This document shows positions 9,394 through 18,192 of a DNA stretch of 64,000 bases, one piece after another. The position numbers and the translations under genes are program-made. The notes beneath the pieces were generated by a model, which was given only the letters and a program-made list of their open reading frames with translations, ran no database searches and was not told the DNA's origin. This stretch comes from Sphingobacteriaceae bacterium. Its GTDB lineage: Bacteria; Bacteroidota; Bacteroidia; Sphingobacteriales; Sphingobacteriaceae. The stretch covers positions 1-64,000 of the forward strand of contig CAHJWG010000010.1 in NCBI GenBank assembly GCA_903642215.1, in the 5' to 3' direction. Positions within the stretch are counted from its first letter, which is position 1. Each line of letters begins with the position of its first letter.

Positions 9394-11076
9394 ATGGCAG
9401 ACGAGAAAATTATATTTTCTATGGCGGGTGTAAATAAAATTTATCCGCCGCAAAAACAGGTTTTAAAAAATATCTATTTAAGCTTCTTTTACGGGGCAAA
9501 AATTGGGGTGATCGGTTTGAATGGTTCCGGGAAATCATCGGTATTAAAGATTATTTCCGGTCTGGATAAAGCGTTTCAAGGTGAGGTCGTTTTTTCACCA
9601 GGATATACCGTTGGTTACCTCGCACAAGAACCGGAATTAGATGCCACAAAAACAGTAAAAGAAGTTGTGGAAGAAGGTGTTGCAGCAACTACCGCAATTT
9701 TGAAAGAGTACGAGGAGATTAACGAAAAATTTGGTTCACCAGAAGTTTACGAAGATGCCGATGCAATGGACAAATTACTGGCAAGGCAAGGCGAATTGCA
9801 GGATAAAATTGATGCAGCAAATGCCTGGGAATTGGATGTGCAATTGGAGCGCGCGATGGATGCTTTGCGCTGCCCGGAGCCGGAAACGAAGATTGCCACA
9901 TTGTCAGGCGGGGAACGCCGCCGTGTTGCTTTATGCCGATTATTACTACAGGAACCGGATGTTTTATTACTGGATGAGCCTACAAATCACTTAGATGCAG
10001 AATCTATTGATTGGCTGGAACAGCACTTAAAACAGTACAAAGGAACCGTAATTGCCGTAACGCACGACCGTTATTTTTTGGATAATGTGGCCGGATGGCT
10101 TTTAGAATTGGATCGTGGAGAAGGTATTCCGTGGAAAGGGAATTATTCTTCCTGGCTGGAGCAGAAATCAAAACGGCTTTTGCAGGAAGAAAAAACGGAA
10201 AGCAAACGGCAAAAAATTTTGGAGCGCGAACTGGAATGGGTTCGGATGGGACCGAAAGGCCGTCACGCAAAAGGTAAAGCACGAATAGCCAATTACGATA
10301 AATTAGCCTCCGAAGAAACCAAAGAACGTGAAGAACGACTGGAATTATTTATCCCGCCCGGACCGCGTTTGGGAAATGTGGTGATTGAAGCCAACAATGT
10401 AACTAAAGCTTTTGGCGATAAAATTTTGTTTGATAACCTCAGCTTTTCGCTTCCGCCAGCGGGAATTGTTGGGATTATTGGCCCGAACGGAGCCGGTAAA
10501 ACCACTTTGTTCCGGTTGATCACTGGTCAGGATGAAGCTGATGCCGGAACTTTCCGTGTGGGCGAAACGGTTGCTTTAGGTTATGTTGACCAGATGCACG
10601 ATGATCTCAACCCAAATCAATCTGTTTGGGAAAATATTACTGGTGGACAAGAAACTATTTTGCTGGGCAACCGGCCGGTAAATTCCCGTGCTTATGTTTC
10701 TAAATTTAATTTTAACGGTGCCGATCAGCAGAAAAAGATCAATGTGCTTTCGGGCGGTGAGCGTAACCGCGTGCATTTGGCCGTTAACTTGAAAAAAGGT
10801 TCTAACGTTTTATTGCTGGATGAGCCGACCAATGATATTGACGTAAATACTTTGCGTGCGCTGGAAGAAGCTTTAGAAAATTTTGGCGGTTGCGCCGTCA
10901 TTATTTCCCACGATCGCTGGTTTTTAGATCGAGTTTGTACACATATTCTGGCTTTTGAAGGTAATTCGCAGGTTTACTTTTTTGAAGGTAATTATTCTGA
11001 TTACGAGGAAAACCGCAAGAAACGTTTAGGCGATGTGGCACCAAAAAGGATTCGGTATAAAAAATTGGTTGGGTAA
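9394..11076 (+). CDS. ettA: Energy-dependent translational throttle protein EttA (ABC-F)
   Basis: A 560-aa soluble ABC-F ATPase with two nucleotide-binding domains and no membrane segment. NBD1 has Walker A GLNGSGKSS and signature LSGGERRRVAL; NBD2 has GPNGAGKTT and LSGGERNRVHL. The linker between them carries the basic P-site-tRNA-interaction region (residues ~240-320). EttA binds the ribosomal E site and gates initiation with the ATP/ADP ratio. The C-terminus ends PKRIRYKKLVG, as in the family. Overlapping reading frames in this gene are shadows. Confidence 0.93.
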   Translation: MADEKIIFSMAGVNKIYPPQKQVLKNIYLSFFYGAKIGVIGLNGSGKSSVLKIISGLDKAFQGEVVFSPGYTVGYLAQEPELDATKTVKEVVEEGVAATTAILKEYEEINEKFGSPEVYEDADAMDKLLARQGELQDKIDAANAWELDVQLERAMDALRCPEPETKIATLSGGERRRVALCRLLLQEPDVLLLDEPTNHLDAESIDWLEQHLKQYKGTVIAVTHDRYFLDNVAGWLLELDRGEGIPWKGNYSSWLEQKSKRLLQEEKTESKRQKILERELEWVRMGPKGRHAKGKARIANYDKLASEETKEREERLELFIPPGPRLGNVVIEANNVTKAFGDKILFDNLSFSLPPAGIVGIIGPNGAGKTTLFRLITGQDEADAGTFRVGETVALGYVDQMHDDLNPNQSVWENITGGQETILLGNRPVNSRAYVSKFNFNGADQQKKINVLSGGERNRVHLAVNLKKGSNVLLLDEPTNDIDVNTLRALEEALENFGGCAVIISHDRWFLDRVCTHILAFEGNSQVYFFEGNYSDYEENRKKRLGDVAPKRIRYKKLVG

Positions 11077-11081
11077 TTGGA

Positions 11082-11094
11082 TGCTTCTTTTATT
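11082..11094 (+). repeat. Dispersed motif, one-mismatch copy, left flank of the HNH gene
   Basis: TGCTTCTTTTATT followed by GGG and TAAAAA; only the last core base differs. It lies 5 bases after the ettA stop. Confidence 0.65.
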
Positions 11095-11116
11095 GGGTAA
11101 AAATCAAATAATTCCC

Positions 11117-11887
11117 ATGCAGTGTAAACTATGTCTTCAGGAAAAGCCACTAATTAAAAAATCTCACATAATTCCTGACTTTATGTATAAAGGACTTTTT
11201 GACGAAAAACATCGAATTTCTCAAATAGACTTTACAAATAAAAAAGAATCATTTCCTCCTACCGGAATTTATGAGGGAAATATTTTATGCTCTAATTGCG
11301 ATAATAAAATACTCGGAAGCTATGAAACTTACGCCGCAAAAGAATTATTTAAACCAACTATGCATGGTTTTATCGAAGCTTTAAAAAACAAAGTTAGTGA
11401 CTTCGATGGTAATGAAACGAGTGTAACTATGTCAAGAATTGAATATAAAAAAGCTAAACTTTTTTTTCTCTCTATTTTATGGAGAGCAAGCATTTCTTCC
11501 CATCGATTTTTCAAATTTGTTAATCTTGAACCAACGACATCTGAGAAAATTAGAAATATGCTTTACGTTAATGATTCAGGTAAAAATGATTCATTTGAGA
11601 CTTCAATATTAGCTTTTATTCCTGACGGTAACCGACCTTATTTTACTATTGGTGCACCAAGAATGATTCCTTTTAAAGAAAAGCAATCGTATTATGCTTT
11701 TGTAATAAATTCATTTGTAATATTCTTTAATGTTTCTAAGGAGAATAAAAATGAAATATTTAGTAATAATATACTTAATGAAAATGGAGAAATGACGATT
11801 TGGATTTTATTGAAAGATTATGCACAAAATGTGTTTGATGGCTTAGTAGGACGTGATATTAATCATCAAGGTCCTTTTATGCAATAG
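11117..11887 (+). CDS. HNH-like zinc-binding protein, function unknown
   Basis: A 256-aa protein. The N-terminus MQCKLC gives one CxxC, followed by KKSHIIPDF (a His-containing motif that resembles HNH-nuclease folds) and a second CxxC, CSNC, near residue 60. This treble-clef layout is seen in many uncharacterised HNH-type proteins, some near defence genes; no nuclease activity can be claimed. The open frame runs back into ettA, but ATG 11117 starts exactly at the first conserved motif. The gene is visibly richer in A+T than ettA and is bracketed by direct copies of the dispersed motif (11082 and 11894), suggesting acquired cargo. Confidence 0.65.
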   Translation: MQCKLCLQEKPLIKKSHIIPDFMYKGLFDEKHRISQIDFTNKKESFPPTGIYEGNILCSNCDNKILGSYETYAAKELFKPTMHGFIEALKNKVSDFDGNETSVTMSRIEYKKAKLFFLSILWRASISSHRFFKFVNLEPTTSEKIRNMLYVNDSGKNDSFETSILAFIPDGNRPYFTIGAPRMIPFKEKQSYYAFVINSFVIFFNVSKENKNEIFSNNILNENGEMTIWILLKDYAQNVFDGLVGRDINHQGPFMQ

Positions 11888-11893
11888 TTAAAA

Positions 11894-11906
11894 TGCTTCT
11901 TTTATC
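11894..11906 (+). repeat. Dispersed motif copy (TGCTTCTTTTATC), right flank of the HNH gene
   Basis: Perfect core followed by AAG and TAAAAAG, 6 bases after the stop, in the same orientation as the copy at 11082. Confidence 0.8.
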
Positions 11907-11910
11907 AAGT

Positions 11911-11948
11911 AAAAAGCTCAGAAGAGAAAATCGCCTGAGCTTTTTCTG
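11911..11948 (+). terminator. Terminator after the HNH-like gene
   Basis: AAAAAGCTCAG (11911-11921) pairs with CTGAGCTTTTT (11935-11945), with a T-run. The A-run of the preceding motif copy forms the left foot of the stem. Confidence 0.85.
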
Positions 11949-12065
11949 TTGAAAACAATCTTTTCCTTTAACAATTTAATTACTTTAAAATCATTTGATT
12001 ACAAATTAATAAAGTGTAAATTCGTTAAACCTCATTCAGGGTTGAATATTAAATTTATATTTTTT

Positions 12066-12539
12066 ATGACCTGGAGAAAATTTAGCGGCGAGCTACTCGA
12101 ACTACCCATTATTGAAGAAGTTGAAAAAACTATTGAGCGCGAAACGGCTTTAGGCAACAAACTAAAAGTTTGCATCGGCACGGATTCGCAGGTAAAAGGT
12201 GCTGTTACTGATTTTGCAACCGTAATTGTGTTTTTGCGGGAACAGCGCGGTGGCTTTATGTATATCCACCAGGAACGTACTTCACAGAAAATGGGCATCA
12301 AAGAAAGGATGTTAAATGAAGTACAAAAATCCATCGATATTGCTTATAAACTTTGCGATTTACTGGATTTATATGACGTAGATTTGGAAGTTCATGCTGA
12401 TATAAATACGAACCCAATGTTTAAATCTAACCAAGCTTTGCACGAAGCGATGGGTTATATTTTGAGTATGGGTTTCGTTTTCAAAGCCAAACCCGAAGCT
12501 TTTGCCAGCTCTTATTGCGCCAATAAAATGGTGCAGTAA
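12066..12539 (+). CDS. YkuK/DUF458-type RNase H-like protein
   Basis: A 157-aa protein. I recognise the YkuK (DUF458, RNase H-like fold) pattern: KVCIGTDSQVKGAVTDFATVIVF near residues 35-57 and LEVHADINTNPMFKSNQAL near 110, with acidic residues placed as in RNase H-like proteins. The open frame begins at 11949, but its first 39 codons are A+T-rich and not family-like; ATG 12066 (MTWRKFSGE) is preferred. Role is not established; nuclease activity is inferred only from fold. Confidence 0.7.
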   Translation: MTWRKFSGELLELPIIEEVEKTIERETALGNKLKVCIGTDSQVKGAVTDFATVIVFLREQRGGFMYIHQERTSQKMGIKERMLNEVQKSIDIAYKLCDLLDLYDVDLEVHADINTNPMFKSNQALHEAMGYILSMGFVFKAKPEAFASSYCANKMVQ

Positions 12540-12580
12540 AAACAGTATAAACACTTTAGCAGTTTTGCAGTTGAATCTAT

Positions 12581-13057
12581 GTGAAAACATACCATTTAGA
12601 ATTCGAGCAAAAATTATCAATCCCGTTGGCAGAAGCCTGGGATTTTTTTTCGTCTCCACTAAATTTAGCGCGCATTACGCCAAAAGAGATGAAGTTTACC
12701 GTAACTTCTAATTATACAGCAGATACCAAAATGTATCCGGGTATGATTATAACTTATCACGTTTCCCCCGTTTTTGGAATTAAAATGAACTGGATGACGG
12801 AAATTACGCACGTTGATGAACATAAATATTTTGTTGATAACCAGGTTTTCGGCCCTTATGCTTTATGGCATCATCAGCACCATTTTACCGAAATTTCGGG
12901 CGGCGTACACATGCACGACATTTTAGATTATGCCATTCCATATTCCGTTTTCGGGAGAATTGCCAATGCTGTTTTGGTAAAAAAAGAAGTCAAAAAGATT
13001 TTTGATCATCGTACCAAAGCAATTGATGACCTTTTTGGGAAATATGTGGCGAAGTAA
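12581..13057 (+). CDS. SRPBCC family protein
   Basis: A 158-aa START/Bet v 1-like protein with the N-terminus YHLEFEQKLSIPLAEAWDFFSSPLNLARITP, typical of SRPBCC polyketide-cyclase/cell-division-inhibitor-like proteins that bind hydrophobic ligands. The start appears to be GTG (KTYHLEF). It is 41 bases downstream of the YkuK gene and may share its transcript. No ligand can be predicted. Confidence 0.75.
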   Translation: MKTYHLEFEQKLSIPLAEAWDFFSSPLNLARITPKEMKFTVTSNYTADTKMYPGMIITYHVSPVFGIKMNWMTEITHVDEHKYFVDNQVFGPYALWHHQHHFTEISGGVHMHDILDYAIPYSVFGRIANAVLVKKEVKKIFDHRTKAIDDLFGKYVAK

Positions 13058-13091
13058 ATGGTTGGAAGATGAAAGGCAATGAAAATATACT

Positions 13092-13104
13092 GATAAAAGA
13101 AGCA
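13092..13104 (-). repeat. Dispersed motif copy
   Basis: GATAAAAGAAGCA on the plus strand, perfect, 7 bases from the stop of the radical SAM gene, between convergent genes. Confidence 0.75.
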
Positions 13105-13110
13105 TGCTTG

Positions 13111-14085
13111 CTAATTGCTAATAGCTGAAAGCTCTAAAAACCTGCTTCCTTGCACAATTCCTCTTTCCCGTATGGTTTTATCAATATAAAACTGAATTTC
13201 AGATTTTTTTAAATTCCAGTTCGGCGCGATCAGCAAATCCAAATCCGATAATCCAAACAACCGCTGAATCACAATATCCGGCCGAACAAGGGGCAATAAT
13301 TCACACAAAAAATCAGCATAAGCTTCTAAACTAAATAACGGGAAAGGTTCGCGTTTATATTTTACGCCCATAATAGAACCTTCAACAATATGCAAATGAT
13401 GAAATTTAACGAACTTGATTTGCGGAAAACGGTTAATTTCATCAGCATATTTCAGCATCATTTCTTTGGTTTCCCAGGGGAAGCCGAAAATGGTATGCAC
13501 GCAAATATCGAGTTTAGAGTTTTTAACCAGTTTTAAAGCTTTAAGCAACTCTTCGTGTGTGCACCCGCGATTAATCTGGCCAAGCGTATCGTTGTAAATA
13601 GATTCCATACCCATTTCTAAATCCACATCAAAACGATCGGTATAACTTTCTAACAAAGCTATTTTTTCGGCATCGATACAATCCGGACGAGTTCCAACGG
13701 AAAGGCCGACAATATTCTCCGGATCGATACTTAACGCTTCATCATACATCATTTTTAAATAATGCGTTGGTGCGTAAGTATTGGTATTGGGTTGAAAATA
13801 AATGATGAATTTATCGGCCCGGTTTCCGGTACGGGCGCGTTCCATTCCTTTAATAACTTGTTCTCTCAAAGAAGGCGTGGAACGGGAAACGGAAGGCGTA
13901 AAAGAATCGACGTTACAATATGTGCAACCGCCAAAACCTTTGGTTCCGTCGCGATTTGGGCACGTAAAACCGCCATCCACAATTACTTTAAAAACCCGTT
14001 GCCCGTTATATTTTTTGCGCAGCCAGGCACCGTAATTATTGTAAGTTCTAACGCCCGAATTAAAAGCCAGTTCTGCCGTACTCAT
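13111..14085 (-). CDS. TIGR01212 family radical SAM protein (YhcC-like)
   Basis: A 324-aa radical SAM protein. The cluster-binding cysteines are in CPNRDGTKGFGGCTYCNV (residues ~42-59), a Cx11Cx2C spacing typical of the YhcC/ELP3-like TIGR01212 group, followed by the barrel segments VGLSVGTRPDCI and DLEMGMES. Substrate is unknown. A TATCTTTG element on the minus strand (14093-14100) lies 7 bases before the ATG. Confidence 0.85.
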   Translation of the reverse strand: MSTAELAFNSGVRTYNNYGAWLRKKYNGQRVFKVIVDGGFTCPNRDGTKGFGGCTYCNVDSFTPSVSRSTPSLREQVIKGMERARTGNRADKFIIYFQPNTNTYAPTHYLKMMYDEALSIDPENIVGLSVGTRPDCIDAEKIALLESYTDRFDVDLEMGMESIYNDTLGQINRGCTHEELLKALKLVKNSKLDICVHTIFGFPWETKEMMLKYADEINRFPQIKFVKFHHLHIVEGSIMGVKYKREPFPLFSLEAYADFLCELLPLVRPDIVIQRLFGLSDLDLLIAPNWNLKKSEIQFYIDKTIRERGIVQGSRFLELSAISN

Positions 14086-14092
14086 GATTTGG

Positions 14093-14100
14093 CAAAGATA
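14093..14100 (-). promoter_or_regulatory. -7 element (TATCTTTG) of the radical SAM gene
   Basis: TAnnTTTG on the minus strand, 7 bases from the start codon, implying a very short or absent 5' leader. Confidence 0.55.
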
Positions 14101-14110
14101 CCAATTACGA

Positions 14111-14123
14111 TACTTCTTTTATC
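14111..14123 (+). repeat. Dispersed motif copy (TACTTCTTTTATC)
   Basis: Perfect core followed by GGC and ATAAAAAAA; CGATA/TATCG at its ends can pair. It adjoins the terminator of the desaturase gene. Confidence 0.8.
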
Positions 14124-14129
14124 GGCATA

Positions 14130-14160
14130 AAAAAAGCTTCTGTAAAAGAAGCTTCTTAAT
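14130..14160 (-). terminator. Terminator of the acyl-ACP desaturase gene
   Basis: AAGCTTCT (14134-14141) pairs with AGAAGCTT (14147-14154); A-runs on the left give a T-tract on the minus strand. The right arm is itself a degenerate motif copy (AAAAGAAGCTT). Confidence 0.75.
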
Positions 14161-14162
14161 TT

Positions 14163-15143
14163 TTATCCGTTAATCCAACTGAATTTATATTCCAGTCCGG
14201 GGTTTTTCATCCGTTCCGCAATTCGTAATAAACGATCCGGCAGTTTCATGATATAATCTCTTGCTTTTTCACCGGCTTCATTTAATTCAACCTGGGTATC
14301 TATTTTCCAATCAGTTATCAACTGTTTTAAAATATCAACATAATCAACCGCAGTATAAATACCCAAGCGTTGTGCTGCATCTGTAAAATGACCGTAAGTT
14401 TGTCCCATCATCATGCCCATTTCACGTAAAAAATGTGCAGGCATCACAATCTTTTTCCGCATCATATCTTCCAGAGCAATCATCGCTTCATTTGCATCTA
14501 CTTCAAAAATTTTACTAATAAAGTTGATGTATGCTTTTGCATGCCGTGCTTCATCAGAAGCAATTACGCCGCACATTTTTGACAATAAAGTATCACCATG
14601 TTTTTTAGCCAGGCTGGCTACGCGGCGGTGAGAAACATTTGTGGCTAATTCCTGAAATGAGGTGTAAATAAAGTTGCGGTAAGGATCATGGCCGGTGCCG
14701 ATATCAAAACCATCCGCGATTAAATATTGGGTTGATACTTCCATCATCCGCATATTTACTCTCCCGGATAAGTACAGATATTTATTCAGCAAATCGCCGT
14801 GGCGGTTTTCTTCTGCGGTCCAATGCCGCGTCCACTTCATCCAGCCACCTTCTTCCCCGTGAGAAACTCCCTGAACCATCATTAGCCAGGATTCGTAAGT
14901 TGGTAATGCTTCTTCAGTAATCGTATCCCCGATTAAAACGGCAATTAAATCATAAGATAATCCCTCGGCACTTTGCTGTAAATCCTTGATTTCATTAAAA
15001 AAAGTATCTCTTGAAGAATCCGGTAGTAAGTCGCTTGGCTGCCAGATCTGATCAATCGGCTTCAGGTATTCGTCCATCTTTTCGAGCATATAATGCTCAA
15101 TATGCCTCATTACTTCTCTTCGTTTCTCTTCAAAAAATCTCAT
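14163..15143 (-). CDS. Acyl-ACP desaturase
   Basis: A 326-aa soluble diiron desaturase of the plant stearoyl-ACP type, which inserts a double bond into acyl-ACP. The two iron-ligand motifs are visible as EENRHGDLL (residues ~130-138) and DEARHAKAY (~215-223), each with the E/D-xx-H pattern, in an all-helical protein without membrane spans. Paired with FabI elsewhere in the window it would contribute to unsaturated fatty acids. The minus strand reads TAAATTTG at 15161-15168, a plausible -7 element. Confidence 0.9.
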   Translation of the reverse strand: MRFFEEKRREVMRHIEHYMLEKMDEYLKPIDQIWQPSDLLPDSSRDTFFNEIKDLQQSAEGLSYDLIAVLIGDTITEEALPTYESWLMMVQGVSHGEEGGWMKWTRHWTAEENRHGDLLNKYLYLSGRVNMRMMEVSTQYLIADGFDIGTGHDPYRNFIYTSFQELATNVSHRRVASLAKKHGDTLLSKMCGVIASDEARHAKAYINFISKIFEVDANEAMIALEDMMRKKIVMPAHFLREMGMMMGQTYGHFTDAAQRLGIYTAVDYVDILKQLITDWKIDTQVELNEAGEKARDYIMKLPDRLLRIAERMKNPGLEYKFSWING

Positions 15144-15160
15144 TTCGCTGCTTTATACTA

Positions 15161-15168
15161 CAAATTTA
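15161..15168 (-). promoter_or_regulatory. -7 element (TAAATTTG) of the desaturase gene
   Basis: TAnnTTTG match on the minus strand, 17 bases ahead of the start codon. Confidence 0.45.
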
Positions 15169-15253
15169 GATATTTATTATTAAGTTTTTGTTATGGCTTA
15201 ATACTAAAAGTGTTAGGTTTTAATGAACTACGTAAATTATGCCGAGTTGTTTT

Positions 15254-15481
15254 TTAATTAACTTTTTCTACCGTCATTTTACTAATTTGATTGTGCTGAT
15301 ATTCCTGCTGCAACACCAGCAAGCAGGCCGCGCAAAGGCAGCTTTCATAATAATCACCGATGTATTCTATTTCGTTATGCGTTAGCTGCACTTCGCTGCA
15401 CTGGCATTTTGTAAAAGAGTTTGCCTTGCATTCAATGCTTGCACCACAACGTTCACAACCAATAATTTCGTGCTTGCTCAT
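15254..15481 (-). CDS. Cysteine-rich CWC family protein
   Basis: A 75-aa protein with nine cysteines in CERCGASIEC, KCQCSE and CLCAAC pairs, which matches the small cysteine-rich CWC family (probably zinc-binding). Function unknown. It is a single gene between the desaturase and nrdA, with two motif copies upstream. Confidence 0.75.
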   Translation of the reverse strand: MSKHEIIGCERCGASIECKANSFTKCQCSEVQLTHNEIEYIGDYYESCLCAACLLVLQQEYQHNQISKMTVEKVN

Positions 15482-15525
15482 CCGTTAATTTAAACTCTCA
15501 AAATTAATAGTAATTGTTTTGTGCC

Positions 15526-15538
15526 GATAAAAGAAGCA
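15526..15538 (-). repeat. Dispersed motif copy
   Basis: GATAAAAGAAGCA on the plus strand, perfect, intergenic between the CWC gene and nrdA. Confidence 0.75.
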
Positions 15539-15558
15539 TCAATATGACTTGCCACAAA

Positions 15559-15596
15559 CAACAAACGTTCCTCTGGTTACAGAGGAACGTTTGTTG
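15559..15596 (-). terminator. Strong hairpin downstream of nrdA
   Basis: A perfect 16-bp stem (15559-15574 with 15581-15596) with a 6-base loop. There is no long T-tract; it may act as a terminator or 3' stabiliser of the nrdA transcript. Confidence 0.6.
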
Positions 15597-15609
15597 ATGA
15601 ATTTATGCC

Positions 15610-15646
15610 GATAAAAGAAGCATCGATTTACAATGCTTCTTTTATA
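15610..15646. repeat. Inverted pair of dispersed motifs after nrdA
   Basis: A perfect minus-orientation core (15610-15622) faces a one-mismatch plus-orientation core (15634-15646). ATAAAAGAAGCAT (15611-15623) and its complement (15633-15645) form a 13-bp stem with a 9-base loop, 10 bases after the nrdA stop, in a terminator position. Confidence 0.8.
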
Positions 15647-15655
15647 AATGATATT

Positions 15656-18034
15656 TTAGGCAGAACAGGTTACACAACCTTCTTCCATAGAGCAGGAAGC
15701 ACCGGCCGGAATTTCTTCTGCCGGATGATTGATTTGTGCCGGAATGACCGCTTCCATATTTTTGCCGCCCTGATTTTCTACCGTAAACTTAACCGCTTGT
15801 GCCGCAGCTTGCGTACGCAGATAATACATGCCGGTTTTTAAACCTTTTTTCCAGGCATAAAAATGCATCGAAGTTAATTTTGAAGCATTTGGCTGATTAA
15901 CAAACAGGTTTAAAGATTGAGACTGACAGATGTATGCACCACGATCTGCAGCCATATCAATAATGGTCCGCATTTTGATTTCCCAAACGGTTTTATACAG
16001 ATCTTTAATATCAGCCGGAATTTCCGGAATATCCTGGATCGAACCATTTGCCGTGATGATTTTGTTTTTCATCTGTCCGTTCCACAATCCCAAAGCAACC
16101 AGATCGTGCAACAAGAATTTATTTACAACCACAAATTCTCCGCTCAAAACACGACGCGTGTAAATGTTGGAAGTATAAGGTTCGAAACACTCATTGTTAC
16201 CCAAAATTTGCGAAGTAGAAGCAGTTGGCATCGGCGCAACCAATAACGAATTACGCACACCATGCTGTACAACTTCTGCACGCAACGCATCCCAGTTCCA
16301 GCGGCCACTATCCGGTGTTACATTCCATAAATCAAACTGGAATTTTCCTTTGGATAATGGTGAACCCTGGAAAGTTTCGTAGGCACCTTCACGGATGGCC
16401 AGATCTTTTGAAGCGGTCATCGCAGCAAAATAAATCGTTTCAAAGATTTCTTTGTTCAGCTTTTGTGCTTCAACACTTTCAAACGGCAAACGCAATTTGA
16501 TAAACGCATCCGCCAAACCCTGTACGCCTAAACCAACCGGACGATGGCGCAAGTTAGAGTTCTGTGCTTCTTTTACCGGGTAATAATTCTGGTCGATGAT
16601 TCGATTTAAGTTGATGGTAACCTGATAAGTCACTTCATACAATTTATCATGATCAAACGCGCCGTTGATTACATATCTCGGCAAAGCCAGCGAAGCCAGA
16701 TTACAAACCGCAACTTCATCAGCAGCAGTGTATTCTATAATTTCGGTACACAAATTAGAACTTTTGATCGTTCCTAAATTTTGCTGGTTTGATTTGGTAT
16801 TGGCTGCATCTTTATATAACAAATATGGCGTACCGGTTTCTACCTGCGCATCTAAAATAGCAAACCACAATTCCTGCGCTTTAATGGTTTTACGTGCACG
16901 GCCTTCTTTTTCATAACGCTCGTATAAAGCTTCAAATTCGGCACCGTGACAATCTGCTAAACCTGGTGCTTCATGCGGACAAAATAAACTCCAAGTACTG
17001 TCAGCTTCTACCCTTTTCATAAACAAATCGCAAACCCAAAGCGCATAAAATAAATCGCGGGCGCGCATTTCTTCTTTACCGTGGTTTTTGCGGAGATCCA
17101 AAAAATCGAAAATATCCGCGTGCCAAGGCTCCAGATAAATTGCAAAAGCACCTTTACGTTTGCCGCCGCCCTGATCTACATAACGAGCCGTATCGTTAAA
17201 AACTTTCAGCATCGGAATAATTCCATTGCTCGTTCCATTCGTTCCGCTGATGTAAGAACCGGTTGCACGCACATTGTGGATACTCAAACCGATACCGCCT
17301 GCACTTTGCGAAATTTTTGCGGTTTGTTTTAGTGTATCGTAAATACCTTCAATGCTATCATCTTTCATGGTCAGCAAAAAGCAACTTGACATTTGCGCTT
17401 TCGGTGTACCTGCATTAAATAAAGTTGGCGTGGCATGTGTAAACCAGCGCTCGCTCATTAAATGATACGTTTTGATGGCACTTTCCACATCTTGTTTGTG
17501 GATACCAACAGCCACACGCATAAATAAATGCTGCGGACGCTCGGCAATCTGTCCATCAATTTTTAACAGGTAAGATTTTTCAAGCGTTTTAAATCCGAAG
17601 TAATCAAAGCCAAAATCGCGATCGTAAATAATCGTGCTGTCCAGCAATTCTGCGTGTGTACTGATCACTTCCCAAACATCATCCGCAATTAAAGAAGCGT
17701 TTTTACCAGTTTTCCGGTCGATATACTGATGCAATTTCTGCATCGTATCTGAAAAAGATTTCCGCGTGTTTTTATGCAGATTGGAAACTGCAATCCGCGA
17801 AGCCAGCAACGCATAATCCGGATGTTTGGTGGTTAAAGATGCTGCTGTTTCTGCCGCCAGATTATCTAATTCTGAGGTAGTTACGCCATCATATAAACCT
17901 TCAATTACTTTTTTGGCCACATCAACCGGATCAACCAATGCCGGGTTTAAGCCGTAGCACAGTTTCTCAATCCTGGCGGTTATTTTATCAAATTTTACGG
18001 ATTCTGTTTTTCCGTCTCTTTTTATTACAAACAT
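15656..18034 (-). CDS. nrdA: Ribonucleoside-diphosphate reductase, alpha subunit (class I)
   Basis: A 792-aa catalytic subunit converting NDPs to dNDPs. An ATP-cone (residues ~1-90, beginning [15 protein letters not shown]) gives allosteric activity control. Active-site cysteines are in MSSCFLL and in NLCTEI within the barrel, and the C-terminal redox pair is CVTC three residues from the end. The partner nrdB lies upstream on the same strand, 158 bases away across a repeat-filled spacer, so the two are probably co-transcribed. A perfect dispersed-motif copy lies in the coding sequence at 16565. Confidence 0.95.
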   Translation of the reverse strand: MFVIKRDGKTESVKFDKITARIEKLCYGLNPALVDPVDVAKKVIEGLYDGVTTSELDNLAAETAASLTTKHPDYALLASRIAVSNLHKNTRKSFSDTMQKLHQYIDRKTGKNASLIADDVWEVISTHAELLDSTIIYDRDFGFDYFGFKTLEKSYLLKIDGQIAERPQHLFMRVAVGIHKQDVESAIKTYHLMSERWFTHATPTLFNAGTPKAQMSSCFLLTMKDDSIEGIYDTLKQTAKISQSAGGIGLSIHNVRATGSYISGTNGTSNGIIPMLKVFNDTARYVDQGGGKRKGAFAIYLEPWHADIFDFLDLRKNHGKEEMRARDLFYALWVCDLFMKRVEADSTWSLFCPHEAPGLADCHGAEFEALYERYEKEGRARKTIKAQELWFAILDAQVETGTPYLLYKDAANTKSNQQNLGTIKSSNLCTEIIEYTAADEVAVCNLASLALPRYVINGAFDHDKLYEVTYQVTINLNRIIDQNYYPVKEAQNSNLRHRPVGLGVQGLADAFIKLRLPFESVEAQKLNKEIFETIYFAAMTASKDLAIREGAYETFQGSPLSKGKFQFDLWNVTPDSGRWNWDALRAEVVQHGVRNSLLVAPMPTASTSQILGNNECFEPYTSNIYTRRVLSGEFVVVNKFLLHDLVALGLWNGQMKNKIITANGSIQDIPEIPADIKDLYKTVWEIKMRTIIDMAADRGAYICQSQSLNLFVNQPNASKLTSMHFYAWKKGLKTGMYYLRTQAAAQAVKFTVENQGGKNMEAVIPAQINHPAEEIPAGASCSMEEGCVTCSA
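16565..16577 (+). repeat. Dispersed motif copy in nrdA (TGCTTCTTTTACC)
   Basis: Perfect core followed by GGG and TAATAAT inside nrdA, orientation opposite to transcription. Confidence 0.7.
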
Positions 18035-18073
18035 ATTTTGAGTATTGAGTAGTAAGCATCAATTCTTGGTATC

Positions 18074-18180
18074 AAGTAGCAAGTATTTAGTAGCAAGACC
18101 TGAGCATACTGTTTTTATCGGTAAATTATTGAATTTTAATTGCGGATAGACAAGTACTTGATACTGAATACTTGCTACTT
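18074..18180. repeat. Inverted repeat filling the nrdB-nrdA spacer
   Basis: A 24-base arm at 18074-18097 and its near-complement at 18157-18180 (two mismatches) built from AGTAGCAAGTATT-type words, with further degenerate copies at 18041-18073. A related stretch lies at 28391-28422. The central part holds a motif copy (18107-18119). Confidence 0.7.
18107..18119 (+). repeat. Dispersed motif copy (TACTGTTTTTATC)
   Basis: Perfect GT-subtype core between the arms of the nrdB-nrdA inverted repeat. Confidence 0.75.
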
Positions 18181-18192
18181 TATACTTCTTTT

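Noticed and set aside
10004-10282. Antisense open frames within ettA
   Set aside because: Shadows of the coding frame in both orientations; no domain or promoter.
11033-11116. Upstream extension of the HNH-like gene into ettA
   Set aside because: The added residues overlap the ettA end and encode the motif copy; the conserved CxxC begins at the ATG 11117.
11949-12065. N-terminal extension of the YkuK-type protein
   Set aside because: A+T-rich, not family-like, and starts within the spacer just after the terminator; ATG 12066 fits the family.
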